Below, in pieces: positions 31,884 through 40,358 of a stretch of 64,000 nt of DNA. The DNA lies in the NCBI RefSeq assembly GCF_030124175.1, contig NZ_JASKMT010000004.1, positions 248,001 through 312,000 on the forward strand, read 5' to 3'. Source of the stretch: Streptomyces sp. 549. GTDB taxonomy: Bacteria; Actinomycetota; Actinomycetes; Streptomycetales; Streptomycetaceae. Numbering within the stretch: the first letter of the stretch is position 1; each line of letters starts with the position of its first letter. Under the pieces are notes generated by a model, which saw only the letters and a program-made list of their open reading frames with translations, was not told the DNA's origin and searched no databases. The position numbers and the translations under genes are program-made.

Positions 31884-33575
31884 ATGGCCGCCGCGCCCAC
31901 CGCACAGCACCTGATCGAGAAGCACCGCCCCACCCTGGACCAGGCGCTGGAGACGATCCACAGCCGCGCCTACTGGTCGCCGTACGCCGAGCACCCCAAG
32001 GCATACGGCGAGGACGGCTCACTCAGCGCCGCCGACGGCCAGGCCGCGTTCGACGCCCTGCGCGACCGCCGCTTCGAACTGGACCAGCCCGGCACCGACG
32101 ACTGGACCGGCGGCGAGGTCTCGCCCTACGGCCCGGCGCTGGGCATCACCTACCCGCACCCGGACGTGGACGTGCTGCTGCCCGCGATGCGGGCCGCGAT
32201 CCCCGCCTGGCGCGACGCCGGCCCCGAGGCGCGGGCCGCGGTGTGCACGGAGATCCTGGCGCGGATCAACGCCATGACGCACAAGTTCGCCCAGGCCGTC
32301 ATGCACACCAGCGGTCAGGCGTACATGATGGCGATGCAGGCCGGCGGCCCGCACGCCCAGGACCGCGGGCTGGAGGCCGTGGTGCACGCCTGGGCCGAGC
32401 AGACCCGGGTGCCGCGGTCCGCGCACTGGTCGAAACCGCAGGGCAAGCGCGACCCGGTCGACCTGGACAAGCAGTTCACGGCCGTCCCGCGCGGCGTCGC
32501 GCTGGTGATCGGCTGCAACACCTTCCCCACCTGGAACGGCTACCCCGGCCTGTTCGCGTCCCTGGCCACCGGCAACCCGGTCGTCGTCAAGCCGCACCCC
32601 CGCGCGGTGCTCCCGCTGGCGCTCACCGTGCAGGTCGCCCGCGAGGTGCTGGCCGAGGAGGGCTTCGACCCGAACCTGGTCGCGCTGGCCGCCGAACGCG
32701 ACGGCGAGGGCCTGGCGAAGACGCTCGCACTGCGGCCCGAGGTCCGCGTCATCGACTACACCGGCTCCACCGAGTTCGGCGACTGGCTGGAGGCCAACGC
32801 CCGCCAGGCTCAGGTCTTCACCGAGAAGGCCGGCGTCAACTCGGTGGTCATCGACTCCACCGACGACTACCGCGGCATGCTCGGCAACCTCGCCTTCTCG
32901 CTCTCGCTGTACAGCGGCCAGATGTGCACCACCCCGCAGAACCTGCTCGTCCCCCGGGACGGCATCAGCACGGACGCCGGGCCGAAGTCGTACGGGGAGG
33001 TGGTGGCCGACCTGGCCGCCGCCGTGGAGAAGCTGCTCGGCGACGACGCCCGCGCCACCGCACTGCTGGGCGCGCTCGTCAACCCCGGGGTGCGCGAACG
33101 GCTGGAGGCCGCGCCCTCCCTGGGCGAGGTCGCGCTGGCCTCCCGGACGGTGGCCCACCCCGACTTCCCCGACGCGACCGTGCGCACGCCCGTCATCGTC
33201 GCCCTCGACGGCGCCAAGCCGGACGCCGAGGCGGGCTACCTCAGCGAGTGCTTCGGCCCGGTGTCGTTCGTCGTCGCGGTCGACTCCACCGAGGCCGCGG
33301 TGGAACTGCTGCGCCGGACGGTCCGGGAGAAGGGCGCCATGACCGTCGGCGCCTACACCACCGACGCGGACACCGAGCGGCTCATCGAGGACGCCTGTCT
33401 GGAGGAGTGCGCGCAGCTGTCGCTGAACCTGACCGGCGGTGTCTACGTCAACCAGACCGCCGCCTTCTCCGACCTGCACGGCTCCGGCGGCAACCCGGCG
33501 GCCAACGCCGCCCTGAGCGACGCGTCCTTCGTGACCCCGCGGTTCCGCACGGTCGAGGTCCGCCGCCCCGCCTGA
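31884..33575 (+). CDS. paaN: Phenylacetate degradation protein PaaN, aldehyde dehydrogenase type
   Basis: The 563-residue protein is an aldehyde dehydrogenase-superfamily member of the second PaaN type, without the C-terminal MaoC hydratase domain of E. coli PaaZ (about 680 residues). Visible features are the NAD-binding segment GCNTFPTWNGYPGLFASLA, TGSTEFGDWLEANA, the catalytic Cys in SGQMCTTPQN near residue 348, and LNLTGGVYVNQTAAFSD. It would oxidise the aldehyde formed after ring opening; the hydratase must be encoded elsewhere. ATG 31884 follows GAGGAG. Much longer upstream frames run through the promoter and are rejected. Confidence 0.9.
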   Translation: MAAAPTAQHLIEKHRPTLDQALETIHSRAYWSPYAEHPKAYGEDGSLSAADGQAAFDALRDRRFELDQPGTDDWTGGEVSPYGPALGITYPHPDVDVLLPAMRAAIPAWRDAGPEARAAVCTEILARINAMTHKFAQAVMHTSGQAYMMAMQAGGPHAQDRGLEAVVHAWAEQTRVPRSAHWSKPQGKRDPVDLDKQFTAVPRGVALVIGCNTFPTWNGYPGLFASLATGNPVVVKPHPRAVLPLALTVQVAREVLAEEGFDPNLVALAAERDGEGLAKTLALRPEVRVIDYTGSTEFGDWLEANARQAQVFTEKAGVNSVVIDSTDDYRGMLGNLAFSLSLYSGQMCTTPQNLLVPRDGISTDAGPKSYGEVVADLAAAVEKLLGDDARATALLGALVNPGVRERLEAAPSLGEVALASRTVAHPDFPDATVRTPVIVALDGAKPDAEAGYLSECFGPVSFVVAVDSTEAAVELLRRTVREKGAMTVGAYTTDADTERLIEDACLEECAQLSLNLTGGVYVNQTAAFSDLHGSGGNPAANAALSDASFVTPRFRTVEVRRPA

Positions 33576-33605
33576 GCCGCACCCACCGCCACACCCTCAC
33601 ACGCC

Positions 33606-33641
33606 CGCCGCGGGGACAGCCGGCACCGGCTCCCCGCGGCG
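33606..33641. terminator. Hairpin terminator after paaN
   Basis: Arms 33606-33616 and 33631-33641 pair perfectly over 11 bp (CGCCGCGGGGA / TCCCCGCGGCG); the 14-base loop can itself form a small GCCGG/CCGGC helix. It is about 30 bases past the paaN stop and between convergent genes. Confidence 0.75.
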
Positions 33642-33663
33642 GTGCCCCACCTCAGGCCCCAGG

Positions 33664-33730
33664 CCTGATGCCTTCAGCCGCAGCCCTTCAGCCCGCAGAC
33701 CTTCAGCCCTCAGCCCTTCAGCCCTCAGCC
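33664..33730. repeat. Short tandem repeat CTTCAGCC(C)TCAGCC
   Basis: Five or six imperfect copies of a CTTCAGCC/CTCAGCC unit occur back to back between the paaN terminator and the stop of the RNA methyltransferase gene. The last copy overlaps the 3' end of that gene. The repeat has no spacer structure and no coding bias; replication slippage is the simplest origin. Confidence 0.65.
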
Positions 33731-34494
33731 GGGCCGCGCGACTCCCGGCCCGCCGCCCAGTGGTAGAGCGTCATGGCCACGCTGGTGGCCAGGTTGTAAC
33801 TGGAGACCTGCGGGCGCATCGGCAGCGCCAGCAGCGCGTCGGCCCGCTGCCGCAGCCCGTCGGACACACCGTGCCGCTCGGTGCCGAAGGCGAGCACCGC
33901 GTCGTCCGGCAGCACGGCCCCGGGCAGCGCCGTGCCCTCCGGGTCCAGCACGTAGAGCGGGCCGGGCGGCAGCGTGTCCGCGGTGACGCGCTCCACGGCC
34001 GTCGCCCAGTGCAGTCCGGCGCCGCCGCGCACCACGCCCGGATGCCAGGGATCGGCCGGACCGGTGGTGACCACCCCCGTCACGCCCATGCCGGCCGCCA
34101 GCCGTACCACCGCGCCGATGTTGCCCAGGTTGCGCGGCTCCTCCAGCACCACCACCGGTGCGGTCCTGGGCCGCGCGGTGAGGGCCGCCAGGTTGGCCGC
34201 CGGGTCGGGCCGCGCGGCGAGCGCCGCCACCCCGGTCGGGTGCAGCCGGGGGACCAGCTCGCGCAGCATCGCCGCGTCCACCTCGACCAGCACGGCGTCC
34301 AGCCGCTCACGCAGGTCCGGCGCCAGCTCACCTGCCAGCGCGAGGACCGCGGGCCGGTCACCGGTCAGGACGTGCCGCACGTCGGCGCCGAACCGCAGGG
34401 CGTGCTTCACGGCGTGGAAGCCGTCCAGCAGCACGGAGTCCGCGGCGGCTGCCCGCCAGGCGCGCACGACGGGAGGGGTGGGGTGGCTGCTCAC
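33718..34494 (-). CDS. TrmH/SpoU-family RNA 2'-O-ribose methyltransferase
   Basis: The 258-residue protein carries the three SpoU motifs: LEEPRNLGNIGAVVRLA (motif 1), YVLDPEGTALPG...LAFGTERHGVS (motif 2), and PQVSSYNLATSVAMTLYHW (motif 3), forming the trefoil-knot SAM site. An N-terminal substrate-binding part (about 1-95) precedes it. The target (rRNA or tRNA) cannot be read from sequence. GTG 34494 is preceded by TAGGCT at 34502-34507 with seven bases between and no ribosome site, so a leaderless message is likely. Confidence 0.92.
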   Translation of the reverse strand: MSSHPTPPVVRAWRAAAADSVLLDGFHAVKHALRFGADVRHVLTGDRPAVLALAGELAPDLRERLDAVLVEVDAAMLRELVPRLHPTGVAALAARPDPAANLAALTARPRTAPVVVLEEPRNLGNIGAVVRLAAGMGVTGVVTTGPADPWHPGVVRGGAGLHWATAVERVTADTLPPGPLYVLDPEGTALPGAVLPDDAVLAFGTERHGVSDGLRQRADALLALPMRPQVSSYNLATSVAMTLYHWAAGRESRGPAEG

Positions 34495-34571
34495 GGCCGA
34501 CAGCCTACGGAAGCCGGCCGGGGGGTGGGCCGGTGCCGCAGGCGGGGAGCTGGTGGGATCATGGCGGGCTG

Positions 34572-35822
34572 ATGGACATCGTGGAGCAGGCCCTCGGTAC
34601 CGCCCTGTACACCCCGGGTGACACGGCGCTGGACGGCGGCGCCTCGCTGCTGGCCGCCGACCCGGGCCGGTGGCCGGACGTCGGCGCCGAACTACTGCGG
34701 CGCGGGGCGCAGTTGCTGCGGCAGGCGTGGGAGCGCGGCTGGCAGCCGGCCGACGTGGTGCGGCTGGTCCGGCGCGACCTCGACGACCGGCACGTGCGGC
34801 TGGCCGTGGACCTGGTCGCCGCCGAGGGCCGCCGCTACACCCGGGTCGAACCGCGCTGGCAGTCCCAGCTTGACGCGCTGGGCGCCGCCGGAGCGTGGTG
34901 GGGCGCGGACGTCGACTACGCGCCGGCGCTCGCCGCACGGGAGTCCGCCGACCGCTTCACGCTCGCCACCGCCCACCTGGAACTGCTGCGGCTGCTGCTC
35001 TCCCTGCCCGCCGTGGAACCGGTCGGCCCGGTGCCCGGCGACCCGGCGCACAGCGCCGCGCCCGCCGCCGGTGAGCCGCGCATGCTGACCCGCATCCGTG
35101 CCCTGCTGGCGAAGGCCGAGGCCACCGACTACCCGCAGGAGGCCGAAGCGCTGAGCACCAAGGCGCAGGAGCTGGCCGCCCGGCACAGCATCGACGAGGC
35201 GCTGCTCGCCGTCGGCGGCCGGTCCGCCGACTCGCCCGCCGCGTGCCGGATCGGCGTGGACGCGCCGTACGAGACGGCGAAGGCGGTGCTGCTGGACACC
35301 CTGGCGTCGGCGAACCGCTGCCAGGCGGTGTGGAGCGGCGAACTGGGCTTCTCGACCGTGGTCGGCTATCCGGCCGACCTGGAGTCGGTGGAGGTGCTGC
35401 ACGCTTCGCTGCTGGTGCAGGGCACGGCGGCGATGACCAGGGCCGAAGCCGAGCAGCGCGCCGGCGGGCGGAAGCGGACGAAGACGTTCCGGCAGGCGTT
35501 CTGGATGGCCTACGCCAGCCGACTCGGCGACCGCCTCACCGAGGCCGCCGAGCACTCCGCCGACGCCCACGCGGAATCGCTCGGCGCGGCGGACGGTACG
35601 GAGGGCGGTGCCGGGCGTGCGGACGCATCCGCCGGGTCACTGCTGCCGGTGCTCGCCGCCCGCGACGCCGCCGTCTCCGACCGGACGCAGCAGATGTTCC
35701 CCGGCACCACGCGGACCCGGGTGCGCGGGGTCAGCGACGCGGCCGGCTGGGCGCAGGGCACCGCCGCCGCGGACCGGGCCCGCGTCGGCAGCGGCGGACG
35801 TCCTCTGCCGCCGAAGGGCTGA
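34572..35822 (+). CDS. DUF2786 domain protein
   Basis: The 416-residue protein has an uncharacterised N-terminal helical region (about 1-165), then a DUF2786 domain (about 175-215, MLTRIRALLAKAEATDYPQEA with KAQELAARHSIDEALL). The following region ends with a Lys/Arg-rich TFRQAFWMAYASRLGDRL and GVSDAAGWAQGTAAADRARVG. DUF2786 proteins are frequent in actinobacteria and phages; function unknown. ATG 34572 is the first start after the divergent trmH promoter. It shares a short divergent region with trmH. Confidence 0.88.
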   Translation: MDIVEQALGTALYTPGDTALDGGASLLAADPGRWPDVGAELLRRGAQLLRQAWERGWQPADVVRLVRRDLDDRHVRLAVDLVAAEGRRYTRVEPRWQSQLDALGAAGAWWGADVDYAPALAARESADRFTLATAHLELLRLLLSLPAVEPVGPVPGDPAHSAAPAAGEPRMLTRIRALLAKAEATDYPQEAEALSTKAQELAARHSIDEALLAVGGRSADSPAACRIGVDAPYETAKAVLLDTLASANRCQAVWSGELGFSTVVGYPADLESVEVLHASLLVQGTAAMTRAEAEQRAGGRKRTKTFRQAFWMAYASRLGDRLTEAAEHSADAHAESLGAADGTEGGAGRADASAGSLLPVLAARDAAVSDRTQQMFPGTTRTRVRGVSDAAGWAQGTAAADRARVGSGGRPLPPKG

Positions 35823-35840
35823 TCCGCCCGCCGGCCGCCC

Positions 35841-35912
35841 GGCCAGATCGTTGGGAAGGCGCGCGGCCAGATCGTCGGAAAGGCGCCCGACCGGATCGCC
35901 GGGAAGGCACCC
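35841..35912. repeat. Three tandem 24-bp repeats after the DUF2786 gene
   Basis: Units start at 35841, 35865 and 35889, each 24 bases, with core GGCCAGATCGTCGG(A/G)AAGGC. The second and third diverge from the first at about three and seven positions. They fall in the 187-base gap between convergent genes and are not coding. Confidence 0.8.
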
Positions 35913-36009
35913 GCCGTCCGCGCGCTCCCGGCCGTGGGACGGCCCGGGCCGGGGGGTGAGCCCGGCGGCAGCCCATCGGCAGCAGCTGCAGAGCCTCATC
36001 GCCGCCCCC

Positions 36010-36507
36010 TCAGACCGTGGCGAGGTGCGCGGCGAAGGAGTCGAGCAGCATGCCGCTGCCCTCCTCCGCCTGGGCGCACGCGTCGGCGCTGTGCACCGAC
36101 TGCCGCACCACCACTCGGGTCCGCGCGCCCAGGTCGGTGAACGCGAACGTCATCAGGCCCGGCTCCTGCATCCCGGCGGCCAGCATCGTCATGACGATCC
36201 GCCGGTGCCGCTCGACCTCGGGAAAGGTGCCGCCCATCGGGTAGGCGTTGCCGTCGGGCGCCTGCATGCTCGCCTTCCAGCTGCCGCCGGTCCGCACGTC
36301 CATCTCCACGGAGGCGCGGGGCGCGTGGAACCACTGCGCGAAGTGGTCGGGCTCCGTCCAGACCTGCCACACCTTCGCGACGGGGGCGTCGAACTCGCGG
36401 GTAAGCGTGTAGGAGTGGGTGCCGGCGGTGCTCGCGTCGGTGGTGCTCTCGGCTGTGGTGCTCGCGTCGGTGCCGGTGGGGTCGGTGCCGGGGTGGTGGG
36501 CGCTCAT
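36010..36507 (-). CDS. SRPBCC (AHSA1/START-like) domain protein
   Basis: The 165-residue protein has a Thr/Ser/Ala-rich leader (1-30), then one AHSA1-type SRPBCC domain: YTLTREFDAPVAKVWQVWTE, FAQWFHAP, GGSWKASM, TFPEVERHRRIVMTM, and a C-terminal helix with LLDSFAAHL. Members bind hydrophobic ligands or Hsp90; in bacteria most are uncharacterised and often paired with ArsR regulators, which is not so here. ATG 36507 follows GAAGGAGT. Confidence 0.9.
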   Translation of the reverse strand: MSAHHPGTDPTGTDASTTAESTTDASTAGTHSYTLTREFDAPVAKVWQVWTEPDHFAQWFHAPRASVEMDVRTGGSWKASMQAPDGNAYPMGGTFPEVERHRRIVMTMLAAGMQEPGLMTFAFTDLGARTRVVVRQSVHSADACAQAEEGSGMLLDSFAAHLATV

Positions 36508-36654
36508 GTCGGACTCCTTCTGCGGGCCGCGCGGCGGGGCTTGCCGCTGCTGTGCCGTCGCAGGTGTTGACGGCGGCCCGGCACGGAACTCATCGCTCCG
36601 GCGGCCACGTCTTCAGATCCGGGCGCGGCGGGCTTCCCCTTTGGGCCGTCCTGG

Positions 36655-38001
36655 TCAGCGGCGGGCCGGGACGGTGCTGTCGGACGCGCCCGCCACGTCC
36701 TGCCCGCCGGGCGCCGCCGGGTCCGGGCGGTCGCCGCCGCGCGGCGGCGGCACGCCCTGCCGGGCGCCCGCGGCCGACGGCCCGCCGGGCCGCACCCGGC
36801 GTGCCAGCCCGCCGACCCGGGCGCCCAGCCACACCAGGAACACCGTCGGCAGGAACACCGCGTCGGCGGCGATCATGGCGAGGGAGAAGAACGGCAGGCC
36901 CAGGATGACCGCGATCGAGGCGTGCTCCAGGATCATCACCGCCAGCAGCACGTTCTTCACCCTGCGGTTGAACAAGGTGAACGGGAACGCGACCTGCACG
37001 ATGACCGTGCCGTAGGTGAGCAGCAGGATGACCAGTCCACTGCTGCCGAGCACCTGCGACAGGGCGGGCCAGGGCGCGAAGTAGTCCAGGTGCATCGGGT
37101 AGTAGACGGCCGTTCCGTCCTGCCAGCGCGAGCCCTGCACCTTGTACCAGCCGGCCGTGGCGTAGATCAGGCAGACCTCGACCATGATCACCAGCAGGGC
37201 GCCGTTGTGCAGCAGGTTGACCAACGCGTCGAGCACGCCCCGCGGCTCCCCCGGGCCGTAGCGCTGGACCGTCCACCACAGGGCGTGCGCGAGCAGCAGC
37301 AGCCAGAAGCACAGCGCCCAGCCGGTGCTGAGCAGGCCGAGCACGGTGACGCCGAGCAGCGCGGCGGCGGTGAGCCCCCACAGCACCAGGCCGGGCACGT
37401 CCGCGTCGTCGGTCCCGGCGCGGCGCCGGGACCGGCGCGCGTCCAGCGACCACACCTGGCCGCAGCGGGTCAGGATCAGGTACATCGCCATCAGGTGGAT
37501 GACGTTGTCGCCGCCGTCGCCCATGAAGACGCTGCGGTTCTGGAGCGACAGCACGCCGACCATGAAGAACACCGACATCGTGCGGGTGCGCCAGCCCACC
37601 AGCAGGCCCAGGCTCGCCAGCACCGCGAAGGCGTAGACGAACTCGAACCACAGCGGGCTGTCGGTCCACATCAGGACGGTGAAGGCCTTGTTGCCGTCGA
37701 TCAGCCGCTCGGCCAGCGTCCAGCTCCACGGGGAGTCGGGACCGTACAGCTCGTGCCGGTGGGGCAGCTCGCGCAGCAGGAAGAACAACCAGGTGGCGGC
37801 GAAGCCGATGCGTATCACCGCGGTCTGGTACGGGCCGAGGGCCCGCCCGGTGACGGTGGCGAAACCGCGGCTGAAAGCCCGGTCCAGGCGGGCGCCGAGC
37901 GCACGCCGGGTGGGCGGCACGGCGGGCGGCACGGCGGGCGCGGGGGGCGGGGGCGGCGCCTGCGGGCCGGGCTCGGCGGGAGTCGGGGGCGGAGTGGTCA
38001 C
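36655..38001 (-). CDS. HTTM-domain polytopic membrane protein
   Basis: The 448-residue protein has a Pro-rich leader, then about ten membrane helices of the HTTM type (the membrane part of vitamin K-dependent gamma-carboxylase): GPYQTAVIRIGFAATWLFFL, DGGDNVIHLMAMYLI, and YATAGWYKVQGSRWQDG, the last being the family's most conserved stretch. Enzymatic function in bacteria is unproven. GTG 38001 overlaps the DUF5819 stop by GTGA, so the two are made together. The C-terminal tail is disordered. Confidence 0.88.
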   Translation of the reverse strand: MTTPPPTPAEPGPQAPPPPPAPAVPPAVPPTRRALGARLDRAFSRGFATVTGRALGPYQTAVIRIGFAATWLFFLLRELPHRHELYGPDSPWSWTLAERLIDGNKAFTVLMWTDSPLWFEFVYAFAVLASLGLLVGWRTRTMSVFFMVGVLSLQNRSVFMGDGGDNVIHLMAMYLILTRCGQVWSLDARRSRRRAGTDDADVPGLVLWGLTAAALLGVTVLGLLSTGWALCFWLLLLAHALWWTVQRYGPGEPRGVLDALVNLLHNGALLVIMVEVCLIYATAGWYKVQGSRWQDGTAVYYPMHLDYFAPWPALSQVLGSSGLVILLLTYGTVIVQVAFPFTLFNRRVKNVLLAVMILEHASIAVILGLPFFSLAMIAADAVFLPTVFLVWLGARVGGLARRVRPGGPSAAGARQGVPPPRGGDRPDPAAPGGQDVAGASDSTVPARR

Positions 38002-38870
38002 CGGGCGTCTCCGGGGATGTCGTCGCCGGTCACCGGCCACCAGGGCAGGACGCGGTACTTGGTGCGGGTGTCGACGCTCTCGCCGCTCCACGGCGGCGGG
38101 GCGACGGCGCTGGTCGCCGACCGGACCTGGATGCGCGACACCTCGTCGACGTCCACCCGGTCGCCCAGGCGCAGCATCACGATGCGCTTGAGGTAGGCCT
38201 CGGACAGCTCGCCGCGGCGGCCGGTGGGCCGGTTGTCGCTGTCGTGGGAGTTGTTGAAGAAGTCCCAGGCCCGCCGCAGCTCGTTCTGCGAGATGTGGCT
38301 CGGGAAGGGGTTGCCGCGGATGTGCGCGGCGTCGATCGCGGTGAGGTCGACCCAGGCGGTCGTGCGTGTACCGCCGCCCTCCGCGGCCGGCAACTCGGCA
38401 CGGGCGTGCACCGCGATGTTCTGCTGGAGCGGATTGGGCGCGAACAGCTTCCAGTTCTGCTCGAACTCCGGGTAGACGTACGCGTCGATGGTGGAGGCGT
38501 GCTGCTTGCTCACCGTGTTCGACGGGGCGACGTGCAGGAAGACCATGCCCAGGTGCACCACGACCGCCGCGGCCACCACGGCCGCCGCGACGGCCAGGAA
38601 CACCCGCGAGGACGGCCGCAGCGCGAGCGCCCCGGGCGGGTCGGAAGGGACGTGCCGGTCCGGCGGCGCTGACTGGGCGCCGTGGGCCCGGAGCGGCTGG
38701 GCCTGCACGGGCTGGGCCTGGACGCCGTGGGCGTGGGAGGGCTGGGCCTGGGCGGGCTGGGCCGACGGGCCGGAGAGTGCGGGTGTTCCGGGCGGTGCGG
38801 GCACGTCGGCGTGCGGCCCCGGCTCGGGCGGCCGGTCCGCAGCCTCCGGCGGCTGTCCGTGGTGCTGCAT
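37998..38870 (-). CDS. DUF5819 family single-pass membrane protein
   Basis: The 290-residue protein has a cytoplasmic low-complexity leader (1-83) with AQAQP/AHG repeats, one membrane helix (about 88-110), and an outer domain carrying the conserved STIDAYVYPEFEQNWKLFAPNP segment and RGNPFPSHISQNELRRAWDFF. DUF5819 genes regularly accompany HTTM genes in actinobacteria, suggesting a complex. ATG 38870 follows GGGGAG. It lies divergent from paaA, 124 bases away, separated by a promoter and operator. Confidence 0.85.
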   Translation of the reverse strand: MQHHGQPPEAADRPPEPGPHADVPAPPGTPALSGPSAQPAQAQPSHAHGVQAQPVQAQPLRAHGAQSAPPDRHVPSDPPGALALRPSSRVFLAVAAAVVAAAVVVHLGMVFLHVAPSNTVSKQHASTIDAYVYPEFEQNWKLFAPNPLQQNIAVHARAELPAAEGGGTRTTAWVDLTAIDAAHIRGNPFPSHISQNELRRAWDFFNNSHDSDNRPTGRRGELSEAYLKRIVMLRLGDRVDVDEVSRIQVRSATSAVAPPPWSGESVDTRTKYRVLPWWPVTGDDIPGDAR

Positions 38871-38916
38871 GCGCTCCCCGATCCCCTCGTTCGCTCCCCA
38901 GAGGTTAGCCACTGTC

Positions 38917-38963
38917 TTGACACCCCGTGCAGCTCCCACCCACCATTGAACCGAACGATCGGT
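38917..38963 (+). promoter_or_regulatory. paaA promoter and ACCGA-N4-TCGGT operator site D
   Basis: A consensus -35 TTGACA lies at 38917-38922. The -10 region near 38941-38947 (CACCAT/ACCATT) is weak. The operator ACCGAACGATCGGT occupies 38950-38963, over the expected transcription start. It fits ACCGA-N4-TCGGT exactly, and with flanks (17 bases) it is the inverted copy of the paaN site. Confidence 0.7.
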
Positions 38964-38994
38964 CGGTAGACGGTCCGGGCAGAGGGGTTCAGCG

Positions 38995-40062
38995 ATGACA
39001 ACAGTGCTGCCGGAGCAGGGCTCCGGCACGGCTCACCCGGCGGACACCGCCGGCCTCCAGGCGGCGTTCGACGCGGCGGTGGCGGCCGACGAGCGCATCG
39101 AGCCGCGGGACTGGATGCCGGACGCCTACCGCGCCACGCTGGTCCGCCAGATCGCCCAGCACGCGCACTCCGAGATCATCGGCATGCAGCCGGAGGCCAA
39201 CTGGATCACCCGCGCGCCCTCGCTGCGCCGCAAGGCGATCCTGATGGCCAAGGTCCAGGACGAGGCAGGGCACGGCCTGTACCTGTACAGCGCCGCCGAG
39301 ACGCTGGGAGTCAGCCGCGACGAACTGCTCGACAAGCTGCACAGCGGCCGTCAGAAGTACTCCTCGATCTTCAACTACCCCACGCTGACCTGGGCCGACG
39401 TCGGCGCGATCGGCTGGCTGGTGGACGGCGCGGCGATCACCAACCAGGTGCCGCTGTGCCGCTGCTCCTACGGGCCCTACGCCCGCGCGATGGTCCGCGT
39501 CTGCAAGGAGGAGTCGTTCCACCAGCGGCAGGGCTACGAGTTGCTGCACGCCCTCAGCCGGGGCACCGAGGCGCAGCACGCCATGGCGCAGGACGCGGTG
39601 GACCGCTGGTGGTGGCCGTCGCTGATGATGTTCGGCCCGCCCGACGACGAGTCGGCCCACTCCGCCCAGTCGATGGCGTGGAAGATCAAACGGCACTCCA
39701 ACGACGAGCTGCGGCAGCGCTTCGTCGACATCTGCGTACCGCAGGCGGAGTCCCTGGGCCTGACGCTGCCCGACCCGCAGCTCGCCTGGAACGAGGAGCG
39801 CGGCCACCACGACTTCGGGCCGATCGACTGGGACGAGTTCCACCGCGTGCTGAAGGGCAACGGCCCCTGCAACGAGCAGCGGATCAGCCGGCGCCGCCGG
39901 GCCCACGAGGAGGGCGCCTGGGTCCGTGAGGCCGCCGCCGCGCACGCCGCCCGCCACGCACGCCCCGAAGCCGACCGTCCCGAAGCCGACCGCCCCGAAG
40001 CCGCCGGCCGTCCCGGAACCGGCGGTTCGGCCGCCCCGACCCGTGAGGACACGAACCGATGA
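38995..40062 (+). CDS. paaA: 1,2-phenylacetyl-CoA epoxidase subunit PaaA
   Basis: PaaA is the catalytic di-iron subunit of the ring-epoxidising monooxygenase. The 355-residue protein keeps the iron ligands in the [10 protein letters not shown] and [10 protein letters not shown] motifs and the segment [20 protein letters not shown]. The last 45 residues are an Ala/Pro extension with a repeated PEADRP unit not seen in most homologues. ATG 38995 follows AGAGGGG. It heads paaABCDE, in which each stop overlaps the next start by four bases. Confidence 0.97.
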   Translation: MTTVLPEQGSGTAHPADTAGLQAAFDAAVAADERIEPRDWMPDAYRATLVRQIAQHAHSEIIGMQPEANWITRAPSLRRKAILMAKVQDEAGHGLYLYSAAETLGVSRDELLDKLHSGRQKYSSIFNYPTLTWADVGAIGWLVDGAAITNQVPLCRCSYGPYARAMVRVCKEESFHQRQGYELLHALSRGTEAQHAMAQDAVDRWWWPSLMMFGPPDDESAHSAQSMAWKIKRHSNDELRQRFVDICVPQAESLGLTLPDPQLAWNEERGHHDFGPIDWDEFHRVLKGNGPCNEQRISRRRRAHEEGAWVREAAAAHAARHARPEADRPEADRPEAAGRPGTGGSAAPTREDTNR

Positions 40063-40358
40063 GCTCCAGCAGCCCGAACGACAGCTGGCCGCTGTGGGAG
40101 GTCTTCGTCCGCAGCCGGCGCGGCCTGTCCCACACCCACGCCGGCAGCCTGCACGCGCCGGACGCCCAGATGGCGCTTCGCAACGCCCGCGACCTCTACA
40201 CCCGCCGCAGCGAGGGCGTCTCGCTGTGGGTGGTGCCGTCCGACCGCATCACCGCCTCCTCGCCTGACGAGAAGGACCCGTTCTTCGAACCGTCCGCCGA
40301 CAAGCCCTACCGGCACCCCACGTTCTACGAGGTCCCCGAGGGGGTGCGGAACCTGTGA
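40059..40358 (+). CDS. paaB: 1,2-phenylacetyl-CoA epoxidase subunit PaaB
   Basis: The 99-residue protein is the small structural subunit that bridges PaaAC heterodimers. It is recognised by [44 protein letters not shown] and the C-terminal [12 protein letters not shown]. The start ATG overlaps the paaA stop (ATGA). Confidence 0.97.
   Translation: MSSSSPNDSWPLWEVFVRSRRGLSHTHAGSLHAPDAQMALRNARDLYTRRSEGVSLWVVPSDRITASSPDEKDPFFEPSADKPYRHPTFYEVPEGVRNL

Noticed and set aside
35841-35912. Possible small CRISPR array (three 24-bp repeats)
   Set aside because: Units are directly adjacent with no spacers and show decay; no cas genes are present. It is a tandem repeat.
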